Origin: Madurella fahalii
Taxonomy: Eukaryota > Ascomycota > Sordariomycetes > Sordariales
Length of the DNA stretch: 64,000 nucleotides
Reading direction: 5' to 3'
Assembly (NCBI GenBank): GCA_029876055.1
Contig: CM056875.1
Span: 4,179,001-4,243,000, forward strand
Shown here: positions 22,948 through 33,575 of the stretch, piece after piece
How the letters are laid out: each line of letters opens with the position of its first letter
Numbering within the stretch: position 1 is the stretch's first letter
The notes under the pieces: model-generated
Told to the model about the DNA's origin: nothing
The model's input: only the letters and a program-made list of their open reading frames with translations
Database searches by the model: none
Made by a program: the position numbers and the translations under genes

Positions 22948-25243
22948 ATGTTCTCATCGTGCTTTGGGTCTGGCCGTCGTCGCGGTAGCCGGCGGTCGGC
23001 CGAGCAGGAGCCGCTGCTGCCTCAGTACAATGACGAGACGTCGCTGCAGAGGCAGCTTCACCAGAAGTTGCACACTTATCAGATGCTCCGCGCCCTTTCC
23101 AAGGGCTTCATGCCATCCAATGAGCAGACCATTGCCAACCTCCGCACCCTGCTTGCCTCGGATGTCCTTAACCCTGACAATGCCCAGCTCAGCGACTCGG
23201 GCCAGGCGCTGGTGCACTACTCCAAGCAATGGATAAAACAGTTCATTCAGCTTCTGCAAGACAAGAACGCCGGCGATCAGATACAGGACTTTATCTGGTA
23301 TCTGTCGCAGGCGAGGGTGTCGGTTGACATGGAGCACATTGCAGAGCGAGCCACCAAGGCAAAAGCAAAGGCGGACAGAGCTGCAGGCATGTATCTCCCC
23401 GGGTACATAGCGACCTATGCGGGCGACTGCTGACGGCGAATTAGTTTACAGTAGCCTCCAGACCGTCGGCTCCTTGCTCCTCACCAACTCCGACTTCCGC
23501 TTGTTTTTGGCCGACCTCAATATTGTCGCTCGCGAGGTCTTCAAAGACACCGCGTTCGCTCTTTCCGAGGCTTCCAAGGAGGCCGGGAAGCGCCTCGAAC
23601 CCTCTGCTGAAGAGCGGGAGTCACTAACAGAACCCGGCAAGGACTCGCAGAGCCCGCCTTCGCAGCACGATCTAGCTGACCAGACTACTGAAATCACCAC
23701 TGTCTTGAGCGGCAGCGCTTCCACGGTGGTTGAGGGCGCAGAGAACAGCATCGTCAGCAAACTCGAAGGCCGGGAGAAGGATACACTGATCTACCGCCTA
23801 AAGCAAGCTGTGCTAAAACTCCGGCAGCGCCGCGATTATTCCGACTCGGTGTCGACATTGTCGCTTCTGCTCAAACGTTACGCCATGGTGTATTCCCGTA
23901 TTGCTCGTGACACTCTGCATGCCGCTGACGAGGACGTTGACCGTAACCCAGAGACAGACCGGGCTTTGCGGAATTTCTGGGCTTTCATCAGGTCGTTCGG
24001 CGAGGCAAAAGAGTGGGAAGAGTTGGAGACGCGCTTCAAAATGGTCATGGAGCACGGCCGCGAAGATCCTGATTTCGAGGAGCTAGTTGGCCAACTGGGG
24101 AACGCTGCCCAGGACATGTTTACGGACCCGTCATTCTTTGACCACGCGGAGCAGCGTTTCCAGGAGCTCCGCGCCAAGTCCCGCCGGCTCTCCTCTCATT
24201 CATCTCTGCGGGACGACGTAGACGGGTTGCTTGCACAGCTGCAGTCCACCTTCTACTCGGTCCTCAGGGACAAGGACGTAATGGCTCTTATCAAAACTAC
24301 GACCACCATTGGCAAGATCCTCTCGCCCAAGCATCACTATACGAATACCGACCTCGTAGCAGACTCGATCAACGTCTTTGTCCCGCTGTTCATCCAGTCA
24401 ATCAACTACATCCCCATACCCAGGGTCGAGATTTCGACGCCCCAGATTGATCTCCTGCTTGAGAATCTCATCCTCGAGCCCGGCATTACCGTCAACAACA
24501 CGTCCTTCTTTCCTTACAAGCTTCGCATCGAAACGCTCAATGACATCGAGATTCGCAAGGCGAGGTTCCGGACAACCTCGGCTGTCAAGACGCTGGCCAG
24601 GATCAAGATCGATGGGCTCTCCATCCGGGGAGAAGAAATTGGCTTCTGGCTGAGGGCGCACTCAGGACTGCTCCGCCTAGCTGACGAAGGAATCGCCTCG
24701 TTTGCGCTTGACGAGAGGGGGCTTGATATCCAGATCGATGTCGAGATCGGCCGAGACAGGCTCGAAAAGATTGTGTCACTGAGAGGTGTCCGAGTCCGCA
24801 TACACAAGCTCAACTGGACATTGCGAAGGTCCAAGTTCAGTCTTTTCGCCTGGCTTTTCAAACCGCTTCTCAAACCCATCATCCGGAGGGCCATGGAGGT
24901 AAAGATTGCAACTGCGATTGGACAAGCCCTGCATTTTGCCAACCGCGAACTCCTTTATGCTCGAGAACGGCTCAGGGCGACGCGGATTGCGGATCCTGAC
25001 GATCTGAAAACGTTCTTCAAGGCTGTTTTAGCGAGACTGACACCTCCCGATGACCCGGACTTCCATGCTCGTGTCGGGGTCGGCGAGCCAGGTCGCGGTG
25101 TTTTTGAAGGCGTCTACGCTCCAGGGAGTATTGTCAAATTGTGGAGGGAGGAAGCTACTCAGGCGCCGCAGAGAATCCGGGAAAACGAGAGAGACGGCTG
25201 GCGTAACAGTGTCTTTGATGTCCAGGCGACGATGCTAGGTTGA
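22948..25243 (+). CDS. HAM1-like protein (fungal BPI/LBP-type lipid-binding fold)
   Basis: About 745 residues in two exons, 22948-23386 and 23445-25243. The N-terminal part (LLPQYNDETSLQRQLHQKLH onward) and the segment SLQTVGSLLLTNSDFRLFL match the fungal HAM1 N-terminal family as I know it. The last ~350 residues resemble the HAM1 C-terminal domain, a tubular-lipid-binding type fold. Role is probably lipid binding or membrane association in the cytoplasm; this is family inference. Exon phase requires a GC donor at 23387 (CAG/GCATGT, CTGAC branch, acceptor 23444), giving Ala-Ala-Val-Tyr-Ser. A GT alternative, 23391-23451, also keeps frame and gives Ala-Ala-Gly-Ile-Ser. The expected Tyr-x-Ser-Leu-Gln favours the GC form. 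Acidic Ser/Glu-rich insert near residues 190-260. Confidence 0.8.
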
Positions 25244-26082
25244 AAAAGGGGGGGGGGGTTCATGTGGTTAATGTCATGGCCATCCCATTGCCATGCCAAG
25301 AAGCGGGTCATGTCGGCTTTGCCCTACTTGCAACAACACGAGCGGCTGGAACTTTGAGCAGAGGAGCGTGAGAGGGAGGCCTTCACACTCGGCAGATTGT
25401 CCAATTCTTTTCGTAGGGCTTTCACCAAGTTTATTCGTATACTCCTGAGAGCCGCATACCTCTGGGACTAACCACTAATCACCGAAGGCAAATCATGAAG
25501 CCCCACGTCCATGGCCAGTTTAAACGGGCATTGTCTCTCACAGTCCCAGTGACATCAAATCACGGAACAGGATTTGCTGTGGATGACATCATCCCGCGAC
25601 GAGCGCTCGGGTAATGCGACCATCAGGGTCTCTGTAGTCTGCGGCCCAGTTCATGGATGTACAGGCGGGGCCTTCAGAACCAGTCGCATTCCACGTGTAG
25701 AGGTGCACCAAGCAAAAACAAGGTCCAACGCATCCGGCTGGGCATTAACCGGGCGAGGTGACGTTTTTGGTTGTGGTTCAAAGTGGACGGCCACAGAAAT
25801 TATAACACGCAGAGAGGGTGTGTAGGGTACGGCGGCGATGACGACGCCGGCCTTGATTTTCGGCATGCGGCCCAACGACATCATGTTTCGACGGTGGGCA
25901 CTCAGTATATAGACCGCATGCAACTCCTCCGCTTCCCCTGAAGCTCATGCACGTTGCAACAATAACTTTTACCCAACCTGCGCACAATAGACCTCTCTTA
26001 AGTGCCCCGGCCAATCCCAAGCAACAATCGCCAATTGGAAGAGCCAGTGGCTACTACTTTAGCATCTAACCAAGCGGGCACC
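25244..26082. other. Intergenic, no gene recognised
   Basis: Holds the HAM1-like 3' end, with a run of A then G right after the stop, and the promoter of the MARVEL-type gene. The short frames present look random. Confidence 0.6.
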
Positions 26083-26720
26083 ATGATCCTCACAGAGCTA
26101 TTCTCCATGATCCTCCGCCTCGCCGAGCTGGCGTTTGCCGCCATCGTGGCGGGGCTCAACGGCGACTACCTGCACTCGGTCCACGGCGCCTCGTCCTGGG
26201 CCCTCGGCCGGTTCATCTACACCGAGGTCGTCGCCGGCCTCGCCATCCTGCTCGCCATCATCTGGCTCTTCCCGTTCAGCAGTTCCTTCATCCACTGGCC
26301 GGCCGACTTAATCATGAGCGTGTGCTGGTTTGTCAGCTTCGGGCTGCTTGTAGACTGGTTGGGTGGCAATTGCGGGTGAGTACCAATCGTGGGAAAGACA
26401 GGGGAAGGGGGCGTGGGAGACGAAGATGTTGACCACCACTCGATATGCTTAGGGACATCTTTGACTGGCGGGCAATCGACTTTGACGGCACCGCCACGTG
26501 CGCACAGTGGAAGGCTACGATTGCATTTGCGTTCTTGAGCGCGATTTGCTGGTTGGCCAGCGCCATCTTGGGGTAAGGGCACACCGCTAAAAGACGGCCA
26601 TTTCAGAGGGTTGGTACTAATACGTCACGGCAAAACAGAATCTACTGGGTCCGCCGCCACACCGCCACGGTGGCTGATGGCCCTTACCACCGTCGCCGGT
26701 GGTATCGCTCGCGCATCTGA
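26083..26720 (+). CDS. MARVEL-type four-helix membrane protein
   Basis: A 164-residue membrane protein from exons 26083-26375, 26453-26572 and 26639-26720. Introns have a GTGAGT donor and a TACTAAT branch point. Four hydrophobic segments are seen, at about residues 8-28, 48-70, 75-95 and 115-140. Conserved-looking features between them are GDYLHSVHG after helix 1 and the extracellular-type CGDIFDWRAIDFDGTATC, whose two Cys residues flank the third loop. This order and size are typical of small fungal MARVEL-domain proteins of the plasma membrane or endosomal system. The tail is short and basic (RRRWYRSR). Exact function is unknown; no neighbouring gene gives a hint. Confidence 0.75.
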
Positions 26721-27166
26721 GCCGCTGCCGGCATCAAGTGACGAGCGTTGCAGAGAGACAACCAAAGTTGGCGGCGATGAGTTGCTAGTGATCGCTTTCT
26801 TGTCCGACATGATGCCGAGTTTCGAATTTGATGATACCCCAACACTTATGTAACACCACCGGTCTTATCCATCCGACAACCTCTCGATTCTAATCAGCCC
26901 TCAGCCGGCAGTAATATTTTAATTTTACGATGCCGTTTTATTGTGTGGAAGGTCTAGCGCTTGAATTGCCCTTTAACCGCGACGGTTTTCTGGAAAGCAG
27001 TGTTTCCTTGGAAGAATGACAGCGCATCAAAAGGTGTCTTTGCCGTTGTTTCTCAGCGGCAGTCCCATTATGTATCAGCTGTATGTTAGATCCAACCGTT
27101 TAATCTGCTGAATATGCGTGGTTATGATCTGGACACGGATCAAACGCCGGCTGCCGGAAAGCACCG

Positions 27167-27198
27167 ATGAAGCCATGAAGCCATGAAGCCATGAAGCC
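27167..27198 (+). repeat. 8-bp tandem repeat (ATGAAGCC), 4 copies
   Basis: Four exact head-to-tail copies of ATGAAGCC in non-coding sequence. The unit length is not a multiple of three and no frame uses it. Confidence 0.95.
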
Positions 27199-28053
27199 AT
27201 CCGCCGTTGTCCTCCAACGTTTGGAGATTGGTGGCCGGGATCCCCTGCTTGTTAACAGCTCGGGGGCCTTGGCATGCCAATGACGTCAGATGCCTCATGC
27301 GACGTATCGGGTTCCGAATTCAGAGAGCTCAAGGGTAGCTTGCGCCTCCCGTGTGGCTGGTCAAGCCAGATGATGATGTCAACTGCTCGCTGTTCACTCT
27401 GTCACTCGCCAAACAGACAGAACGCAACGGACCAGCACGGCCGCTACCCATCTCACAGGACCTCAAATTGGGCACTTGTCGATGGTTAAACATTGAGGTA
27501 CGCAATCAAAGCAACACAATGTATGGACATGTACCCTTGTTCCTATGTGGCGCAAACTTGCATGAGATGCGATATTCGTCTCGGTCTTGGGTCCCACAGA
27601 ATGCGTTCATCTTTCAAGCTGTGGCCTGATGGATACACACAAGTACGGGACGCTGGTGGAAAGACTGGGCCCTTGTAACGTCACCAGCCACAGGCCACGA
27701 AACTTTGCCGCTTTAATGACGCCAGTCGTTGCAAGTACTCAGGCTGTCAACAGGCCACGTTGGGCTGGTGAACCTGCAGAGAGATCCGATCCAGTATGCT
27801 TTTCTTAGTTTGTGGAGAGCTATAGCCTGCTTCCGGGGACCCGCCTGTTTCCCGTCAAACACCAATCCATTGTTGCCGAAGTACAGGATAGACCCCTATG
27901 ACGACTCAGTGAGGTAATAACCTTGACTCGGTACCTCGCTACGCTCCCGCAGCCTTAGCTTCTACAGACAGCCAAGGTTATGCCATTGACGCAATGGGCA
28001 GGGCCGTTCCCATAGTTGGATGCTTGCTCTGGGATGCTCATCGCTCATAAAGA

Positions 28054-28062
28054 CATATAAAG
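28054..28062 (+). promoter_or_regulatory. TATA box of the repeat-protein gene
   Basis: CATATAAAG lies 140 bases upstream of the ATG. The leader after it is rich in CA/CT. A clear TATA box in a fungal promoter is usual for strongly inducible, stress-type genes, which fits the product. Confidence 0.6.
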
Positions 28063-28193
28063 CCGCTTCCCCGTCCCTCGATCCAGCAGTTGCATCCAGA
28101 TTCACATCTTTACCACCAAACAAACAACACCTACCAACCAATCAGACCAGCCTTTCAACAAATAAGTCAACCACCACCAACAAAGTCATCAAC

Positions 28194-28865
28194 ATGTCTG
28201 GCGTTATCCACAAGATCAAGGAGGCTGTCTCTAGCGACAAGTCCCACCACGGCACCTCCGAGGGCACCCACGGCCCACACAGCAGCCGCGTCGCCAACGC
28301 CGCCGATCCTCGCGTCGACTCCGACCGCGACAACTCGCGCACCATGGGCGCAGGCCGCACAGCTGGCCACGGAGAGTACGGCAGCAGCGGCGTCGGCACC
28401 GGAACCACTGAGGGCGCCTATGGCCCGCACAGCTCGCGCATGGCTAATGCCGCCGATCCGCGTGTCGACTCTGACCTTGACAACTCGCGCACCATGGGAG
28501 GAGGCACCGGCACCGGCATGGGGACCGGCACTGGTATGGGCACCGGCACTAGCATGGGCGCCGGTACCGGTATGGGCACCGGCGCTGGCTTGGGCACCGG
28601 CGCTGGCACTGGCATCACAGGCATGACCGGCACCCACGGTGCACCCGCTGGCACCCACGGCCCGCACAGCAGCCGAATGGCCAACGTGGCCGACCCCCGC
28701 GTTGACTCGGACCGTGATGGCCGCGGCGCTCTCGGCACCGGCCCCGGCCCCGCCGCCAACACGGCGGGTCCGCACAAGAGCGACATGGCCAACAAGATAG
28801 ACCCACGCGTCGACTCGGACCTCGACGGCAGCCGGACCATGGGCGGCAACAAGACCTACCAGTAA
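28194..28865 (+). CDS. Gly/Thr-rich protein with GPHSSxxANxxDPRVDSD repeats
   Basis: Single-exon, 223 residues, intrinsically disordered and hydrophilic. Four copies of a unit of about 25 residues (GPHSS-x-x-AN-x-x-DPRVDSD-x-D-x-SRTMG) lie at residues 26-52, 76-102, 155-178 and 192-217. Between copies 2 and 3 is a GTGMGTG-type glycine/threonine/methionine repeat. The N-terminus MSGVIHKIKEAVSS is a possible amphipathic helix. Repeats of this kind are known in small fungal stress or conidiation proteins of unknown biochemical role. The TATA box and CA-rich leader point to regulated, high-level expression. Start chosen at the ATG in AACATGTC context; the frame opens upstream but lacks another good start. 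No function should be assigned. Confidence 0.85.
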   Translation: MSGVIHKIKEAVSSDKSHHGTSEGTHGPHSSRVANAADPRVDSDRDNSRTMGAGRTAGHGEYGSSGVGTGTTEGAYGPHSSRMANAADPRVDSDLDNSRTMGGGTGTGMGTGTGMGTGTSMGAGTGMGTGAGLGTGAGTGITGMTGTHGAPAGTHGPHSSRMANVADPRVDSDRDGRGALGTGPGPAANTAGPHKSDMANKIDPRVDSDLDGSRTMGGNKTYQ

Positions 28866-29380
28866 GTAAGTAGACAAAGCGACCGCGGAAAAGGGGGGGG
28901 GCTTAAAACTCCCAGCGATCCGGCTCCGTCCTCTTGTCCCTTTGTGAGCAGACCTGCTGACACGGATCGAAATAGGTCTGCACCGATCCACCGGGACCCT
29001 ACCGATGCCGCCCAAGTCCCTCCTTCTGTTTTAAGGCGACACCTTGGGGATCCCTCTATTGAGCACGACGACACCGCCCATCACCGTGAGCGGCGCAACA
29101 GCATCAAGACGCACCAGGAAACTTTTCGCGGTATCTGAGGTGCGGGAATGAGTAATGGTCGGACAGAATGTATTATGAGGGTTACGATTTTCTTTTGTCG
29201 TTTCTGTACTGTTAGCAAATACCACTCTGGACCGGTCACTCCGAGCAGAGAACGACAGGAGATTATAAAGATTGTTGCGATTTGAGAATCCTGCTCAAAC
29301 TCAATTGGCGTTTGGACAGGTCTCTGCTCTCCTCCATCTGCAAGCTCTCTGGTTTGAACCAGCACTACCACCTTGACGCA
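28866..29380. other. Convergent 3' region
   Basis: Half a kilobase between two genes that face each other. It contains a G-run near 28893 and AT-rich sequence. No gene seen. Confidence 0.6.
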
Positions 29381-31066
29381 TCAGGAAAATGTGATCTGCT
29401 TTCCCATTAGGCTCTGGAAAGCGTCGTCGAGAGCCTTCCGCTTCTTTGACTCCACTTCAGAAACATCTTGCATGCTCCGGTCGTAATCTTCGTCATCAGT
29501 CCCTTCAAGCTGCGGGAGCCAGGCCCTGATCTGACCATCCAGATGCCCGCTGTAGATACCGCCGGGAGCATTGGATCCGCCCATGACCACACCGCTAGAG
29601 GAGCCGCCGCCGCCGGCACCTCTCCATGCAACTGTTCCGAGGCAAGTCATCAGTATCTCGTCTGGCAGATTTAGTTAGAGAACCTTGTGGGTAACTACAT
29701 ACTGCTCGTCAACCGGTTCTTGATAGTTCGTTCTCCCCGCTGTACCCTTACAGAGGCCACAGCCGGACCCGTGCCGCGGAGTCTCGTGATAATAGAGCCT
29801 TCGTGCAGATCCATAACCAGAATCTCGGTCTCGTTCGGGAAGAAAAGCAACTCGTTCCCCGGCGGTGTGAGGCCGGTCGGGGAAACAAACATGGTCACGG
29901 TCCCCATTTGGCTGTTCCGGATGCTCGGGCCAAAGTTCGCCAGCGTATTAGCGCCGGTTGCGGCATCCCAGACGCGGATCCGGCGGTCGTGCCCGGCAGA
30001 GATGATGTAATTCCCATCGTCGGTCCAGGTGAGGCCGTTGACCGGCCCCGCGTGTGCTTTTGCTGAGAGGCGGAGCTCTTGTCTCCCTAGCGCTCGAGAT
30101 CCCGCCGACGTCACTGTGCCGACGAGCCCGATGGTATCTTCATGGTCCAGAACGGCGACCAAGCCGCTGGCCCGCCTCACGTCCCAGATGCGCACGGCGC
30201 CATCCACGGACCCGGTAGTAAGGATGTGCTCATGGACCGGTGACCAGGCAACGGCCAGAGTGGCCCCGGCAGAGCCACCAGTCTGGCCCGGGGATACCAG
30301 AGACTGCACGGCGGCAGAAGAACGCAGGTCGACGAGGCGTACGGCGGGATGCTGTGTCCCACAAGCGACGAGCAGATGGGATGCTATGGGGGAGAGGGCA
30401 TGCGTGTGGACCTTGGAGCCGAGATTGAAAGAGCCCGACACTCGAGCTCGCTCGGTGGACCACAGCTTCAGCGTCTGATCGTACGAGCTCGACAAGAACG
30501 CTGCACTATCGAACGCGTAGAAGGACAAATGGGTGACGCCGAAGCGGTGCCCTTCAGCGGCCGACTTGGCGCCAGCGCCGGGCCCCAGATGGTGGTCGCT
30601 TCCCGCACGGGTTGCTCTGGTCAGCGGACGGTATGTATGTGAAGCTGACTGGTTTGAGCACTGCTCAAGATCCCAGATCTTGATTGTTGCATCCGAACCG
30701 CCAGATACGAGTCTAAATAAAATCCCGTAAGCGTTTGCACTTCACACAGAGACCCGGGGGAAAGCGATCGAGAGGGGCCGAAAGGACCATCACTCACAGT
30801 CGGCCGTCGAAGCGCTCTAGGGCCAGCGCACTCACGCCAGCCTGGTGAGCCCAGAGAGACGACCTTGATGAGTCGTCATCTGGCGCAACGCCCCGGGCTG
30901 ATGCTGCAGCACTCTCCCCTTGGTTTGCACGTGGCTCGCGCTCGCCACCGTCGAAGCGGACGCGGGGGGCTGCTGTGAACGACCTCAGCAACGAGTTTGT
31001 CTTGACTCTGGCGAACACATTGGGGCCGATGTTGCCCGAAGACCGCTCAAACAGGAGCTGATTCAT
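29381..31066 (-). CDS. CSA/ERCC8-like WD40 DNA-repair protein (Rad28-type)
   Basis: Exons 31066-30798, 30712-29703 and 29661-29381 give 519 residues. The start MNQLLFERSSGNIGPNVFAR and the WD repeats match the Cockayne syndrome A family, the substrate receptor of a Cul4-DDB1 ubiquitin ligase in transcription-coupled repair. Visible WD repeats include HQAGVSALAL..SGGSDATIKIWD, THLSFYAFD..SSSYDQTLKLW, AVAWSPVHEHILTTGSVDGAVRIWD and VNGLTWTDDGNYIISAGHDRRIRVWD. A last blade ends in SGHLDGQIRAWLP near the C-terminus. The second intron (29662-29702) is only 41 nt but has GTATGT, CTCTAAC and CAG, and keeps frame. An insert rich in Gly/Ala between the first two blades is larger than in animal CSA. Nuclear function is expected from the family. 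Confidence 0.85.
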
Positions 31067-31423
31067 GCCATGGGTTTAGCTCTTGGCACGGTATTGTTTC
31101 TGTACGACGATTGCTCTTCTGCAGATCAGGGATGGGGGTGAATGACGATGTTGCACCCGCCGGCCGCTGGCCGCTGCCCGTGGCGGGGTTGCCACAATCA
31201 ACTGAAACCTTCAGCTTCGCAAAGGAAATTCTAAACCATCAAACAATAATCGGCTGAGCGTTTGCATCTTCGACTACATCTACATTAGTCCCCAAATAAT
31301 TTCACTACTCGCCTGCCTTCTCGTCCTGCCATGTAATCCTTGCTGTCGGCGACGCGGCCAAAAACCACAGGTGCACTACGTACGCTGAAGCTGGAGCACA
31401 GAGACATCCTCGGCAAAACCTTG
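31067..31423. promoter_or_regulatory. Compact bidirectional promoter, 357 bp
   Basis: Separates the outward-facing CSA-like and Rrn10-like genes. Both start codons face away from it, so the two genes must share or overlap control elements. It contains an isolated ATGTAA start-stop at 31331. Confidence 0.65.
31331..31336 (+). promoter_or_regulatory. Minimal start-stop uORF (ATG TAA)
   Basis: An ATG immediately followed by TAA lies 93 bases before the chosen start codon of the Rrn10-like gene, and in the same frame. If within the mRNA leader it would stall initiating ribosomes. Whether it is transcribed is not known. Confidence 0.3.
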
Positions 31424-32239
31424 ATGGAATCGCCCTCGGACTCGGCGTTCCCGAGCTCGCCAACCCGAGTGGCTACATCGCCCGCATCGCCTGCCCAGAT
31501 CAATAAAAGTCGAGGGCGTGAGGCAAACGTCTATGATGCCGTCGCAGGTTTGCCCCCCCTCCCCCCGCCATCAAGCGCACCCCCCCATGCGCTGCTGCGC
31601 TGCTGCGCATGCACTCACCGCTTGTTAGGTCGCGTCACTCTGAATGGACCCATCAGCGATGCAGAATCTGCTAGCAGCAAGAGTAAGCGCCGTAGGAGGG
31701 CGCTGGCCGGCCGCTACTCGTCCCGCAATCCGAAACTAGCGCCCGAGGAGGTGCTGTTCAGACGCAAGCACGCCCCTGTCCGGTACGCGGAGCAAGACAT
31801 TTACTGGACCAACGAAGACCTTCCAGAGGGCGGACGCGGCCACCTTCCTGACGGAGGCTTGTTGAAATCGGTCCACGGCTATGCTAGCAGGTTCTACGAG
31901 GCGGCAGCTGCCCGTCTGGGTCCTCGATGCGTCGTCGGCGCTCGAATCATCGACGAGAGGAGCATGGATGAGACGGCTCTTCTTGCCTTCGGAATCCTGC
32001 TCGAGGAGGCCTGCCGGGATGCCCTGGGCAAGAGGGGCGACTTGGCATTTACCGAGGCGTCGATGGAATCAAAGGTTGGGGTAGCTAAGGTTCCGCGGGT
32101 TGGCATCTCGTCTCAGTCGATCCCCGAAGGCGCCGAGAGCGCTGGTGAGGACGTCGCCTCACAGAATGGCAGAGGCGCAAAGCGGAGGAAGGTGGCAAAG
32201 GAGGAGCTTGGCCAAGAAGAAAGTGTTCCCACATCTTAG
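31424..32239 (+). CDS. Rrn10-like RNA polymerase I upstream activation factor subunit (candidate)
   Basis: Two exons, 31424-31547 and 31629-32239, giving 244 residues. The 81-nt intron (CAG/GTTTGC...TTAG) is stop-free in frame and codes a Pro-rich stretch if read through, so it is easily missed. The core LPDGGLLKSVHGYASRFY followed by MDETALLAFGILLEEACRD resembles yeast Rrn10 as I recall it (a leucine-valine-histidine-tyrosine helix, then DETSLITLGLLIEKW). Rrn10 belongs to the UAF complex that activates rDNA transcription. The start region is Ser/Pro-rich, with KSKRRRRAL basic residues; the C-terminus is acidic/basic and disordered (GAKRRKVAKEEL). Family call rests on a remembered motif, so it is moderate only. 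Confidence 0.5.
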   Translation: MESPSDSAFPSSPTRVATSPASPAQINKSRGREANVYDAVAGLPPLPPPSSAPPHALLRCCACTHRLLGRVTLNGPISDAESASSKSKRRRRALAGRYSSRNPKLAPEEVLFRRKHAPVRYAEQDIYWTNEDLPEGGRGHLPDGGLLKSVHGYASRFYEAAAARLGPRCVVGARIIDERSMDETALLAFGILLEEACRDALGKRGDLAFTEASMESKVGVAKVPRVGISSQSIPEGAESAGEDVASQNGRGAKRRKVAKEELGQEESVPTS

Positions 32240-33130
32240 ACTCTCTATCGGGTACTCGACTCGATCAAGCCTCGTTTCCCACCAAGAAGAAGCAAAGGTT
32301 GGCAGAGGAAACGAAGTAGCTGTTGGTTTCCTCCCTGTTGATCCCGGAACGCTAAGGGAGAATACGACAGAGTGACAACCCCATCGCCACGATTGTTGAA
32401 CCCACAACGGGGGGCATCGGGGGAGGAGACACGAGAACACGTTCAGACCAAGTCTCAAGTTTTATCCTTGTTGATCCTAGGGGATTCAGGGGCGCTCTTG
32501 CTAAATCCCGAATCATGGATGCATTGCAGATAAAAGCAACAGCCAGGCGTAGGGACGCCTTGGTCTTTGCATGAGACCGTCCTGCCTTGCCTACTTTGTA
32601 CGTACTATAGTAGAGCGCGTGGCTATTATCGGCCACGCAAAAGTAAAACATTGCAAAGTTGTGATTAGCATGCCAGAGAGGATACCATGCGGGTTGGATC
32701 ATGGACGGTTGAGGGCGCGCGTCGCAAGACGCAAATGCGACATGCCCGCAGTCGTCCTCTCCCTTGTCTCGTTGACATTTGCCGATAGAGCATCAGCAAG
32801 GATTTGCAGAAAATGCGGTTTAGTGTAGAACCAAAGGCTGGGGGACACCAGGCAGTGAAGTCGCATTGCCCACCAATCCGGGCCGTTGAGGTTCCCAAAC
32901 CAGTGACCAATCATTGCATTGCTTTTGTGGTTCCCGACCGTTAAATTGATTCTGTGGTTTGCAGAGCACTGGGGGTCATGACACACCTTCGGGGATCGCT
33001 GATTTGCTCACTGTCTGGTCACTCGTGGCATCAGACGACGCAGTTGGCCGTCAGCCATCCCTTAGCAGGAGCGTGGGGTTCATCGGAATATTTTGTTTTT
33101 TCCTAGGTACTGTACAGCACCGTACTGCGC

Positions 33131-33148
33131 AGGTACAGTACTGTACCT
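33131..33148. repeat. Perfect 18-bp palindrome AGGTACAGTACTGTACCT
   Basis: The sequence is its own reverse complement. A partial copy (AGGTACTGTACAG) lies 25 bases to the left at 33105. Related GTACGTACTGT strings occur near 32596, 36780 and 36880. It could be a dimer-binding site, or a relic of a repeat family common in non-coding DNA. Confidence 0.85.
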
Positions 33149-33484
33149 ACTGCAGTCGGGTATATCCAAAGTGAGTGGTGGCAATAACGGTCCACGCCTT
33201 GAACCCGGCTTGAAACCAACCCGATGCAACGCAGGACTTCTAGAAAGCGGCAGCCCGGTCCCTAGGCCACCGCGCAGTTGCAGGACTGGATCGATAGGCC
33301 AGAGGCTTGCAGCCTCACTTCCACAATGTGTGCAGATCGATAATTTTGCCCGTTCCTACCTAACATGCTCGTTTGCAATACTTCCCGACATCCTAAAGCA
33401 GCAAATCATTCGCCGGTCTTCCTGTGCATCCCTAGCCTTGCCTTCGCGCAGTGAGAAGCGTCGCAACCCCTGCCGATACAATCT

Positions 33485-33575
33485 TTTGGTTTTTGTTTAT
33501 TATATTTTATTATATTTTATTATATTTTATTTTATTTTAGGTTTTTTATTTTAATTTTTTTTTTTTTTTTTTATT
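33485..33575 (+). repeat. TATTATATTTTAT tandem AT repeat and T-run
   Basis: Three near-identical TTATATTTTAT units followed by TTTTA units and a run of T. Simple AT sequence in a non-coding block. Confidence 0.85.

Larger units (their letters stand above)
26721..28193. other. Intergenic, promoter region of the repeat-protein gene
   Basis: About 1.5 kb without a supported gene. It contains an 8-bp tandem repeat at 27167-27198 and a TATA box at 28054-28062. CT/CA-rich leader sequence precedes the ATG at 28194. Confidence 0.6.
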
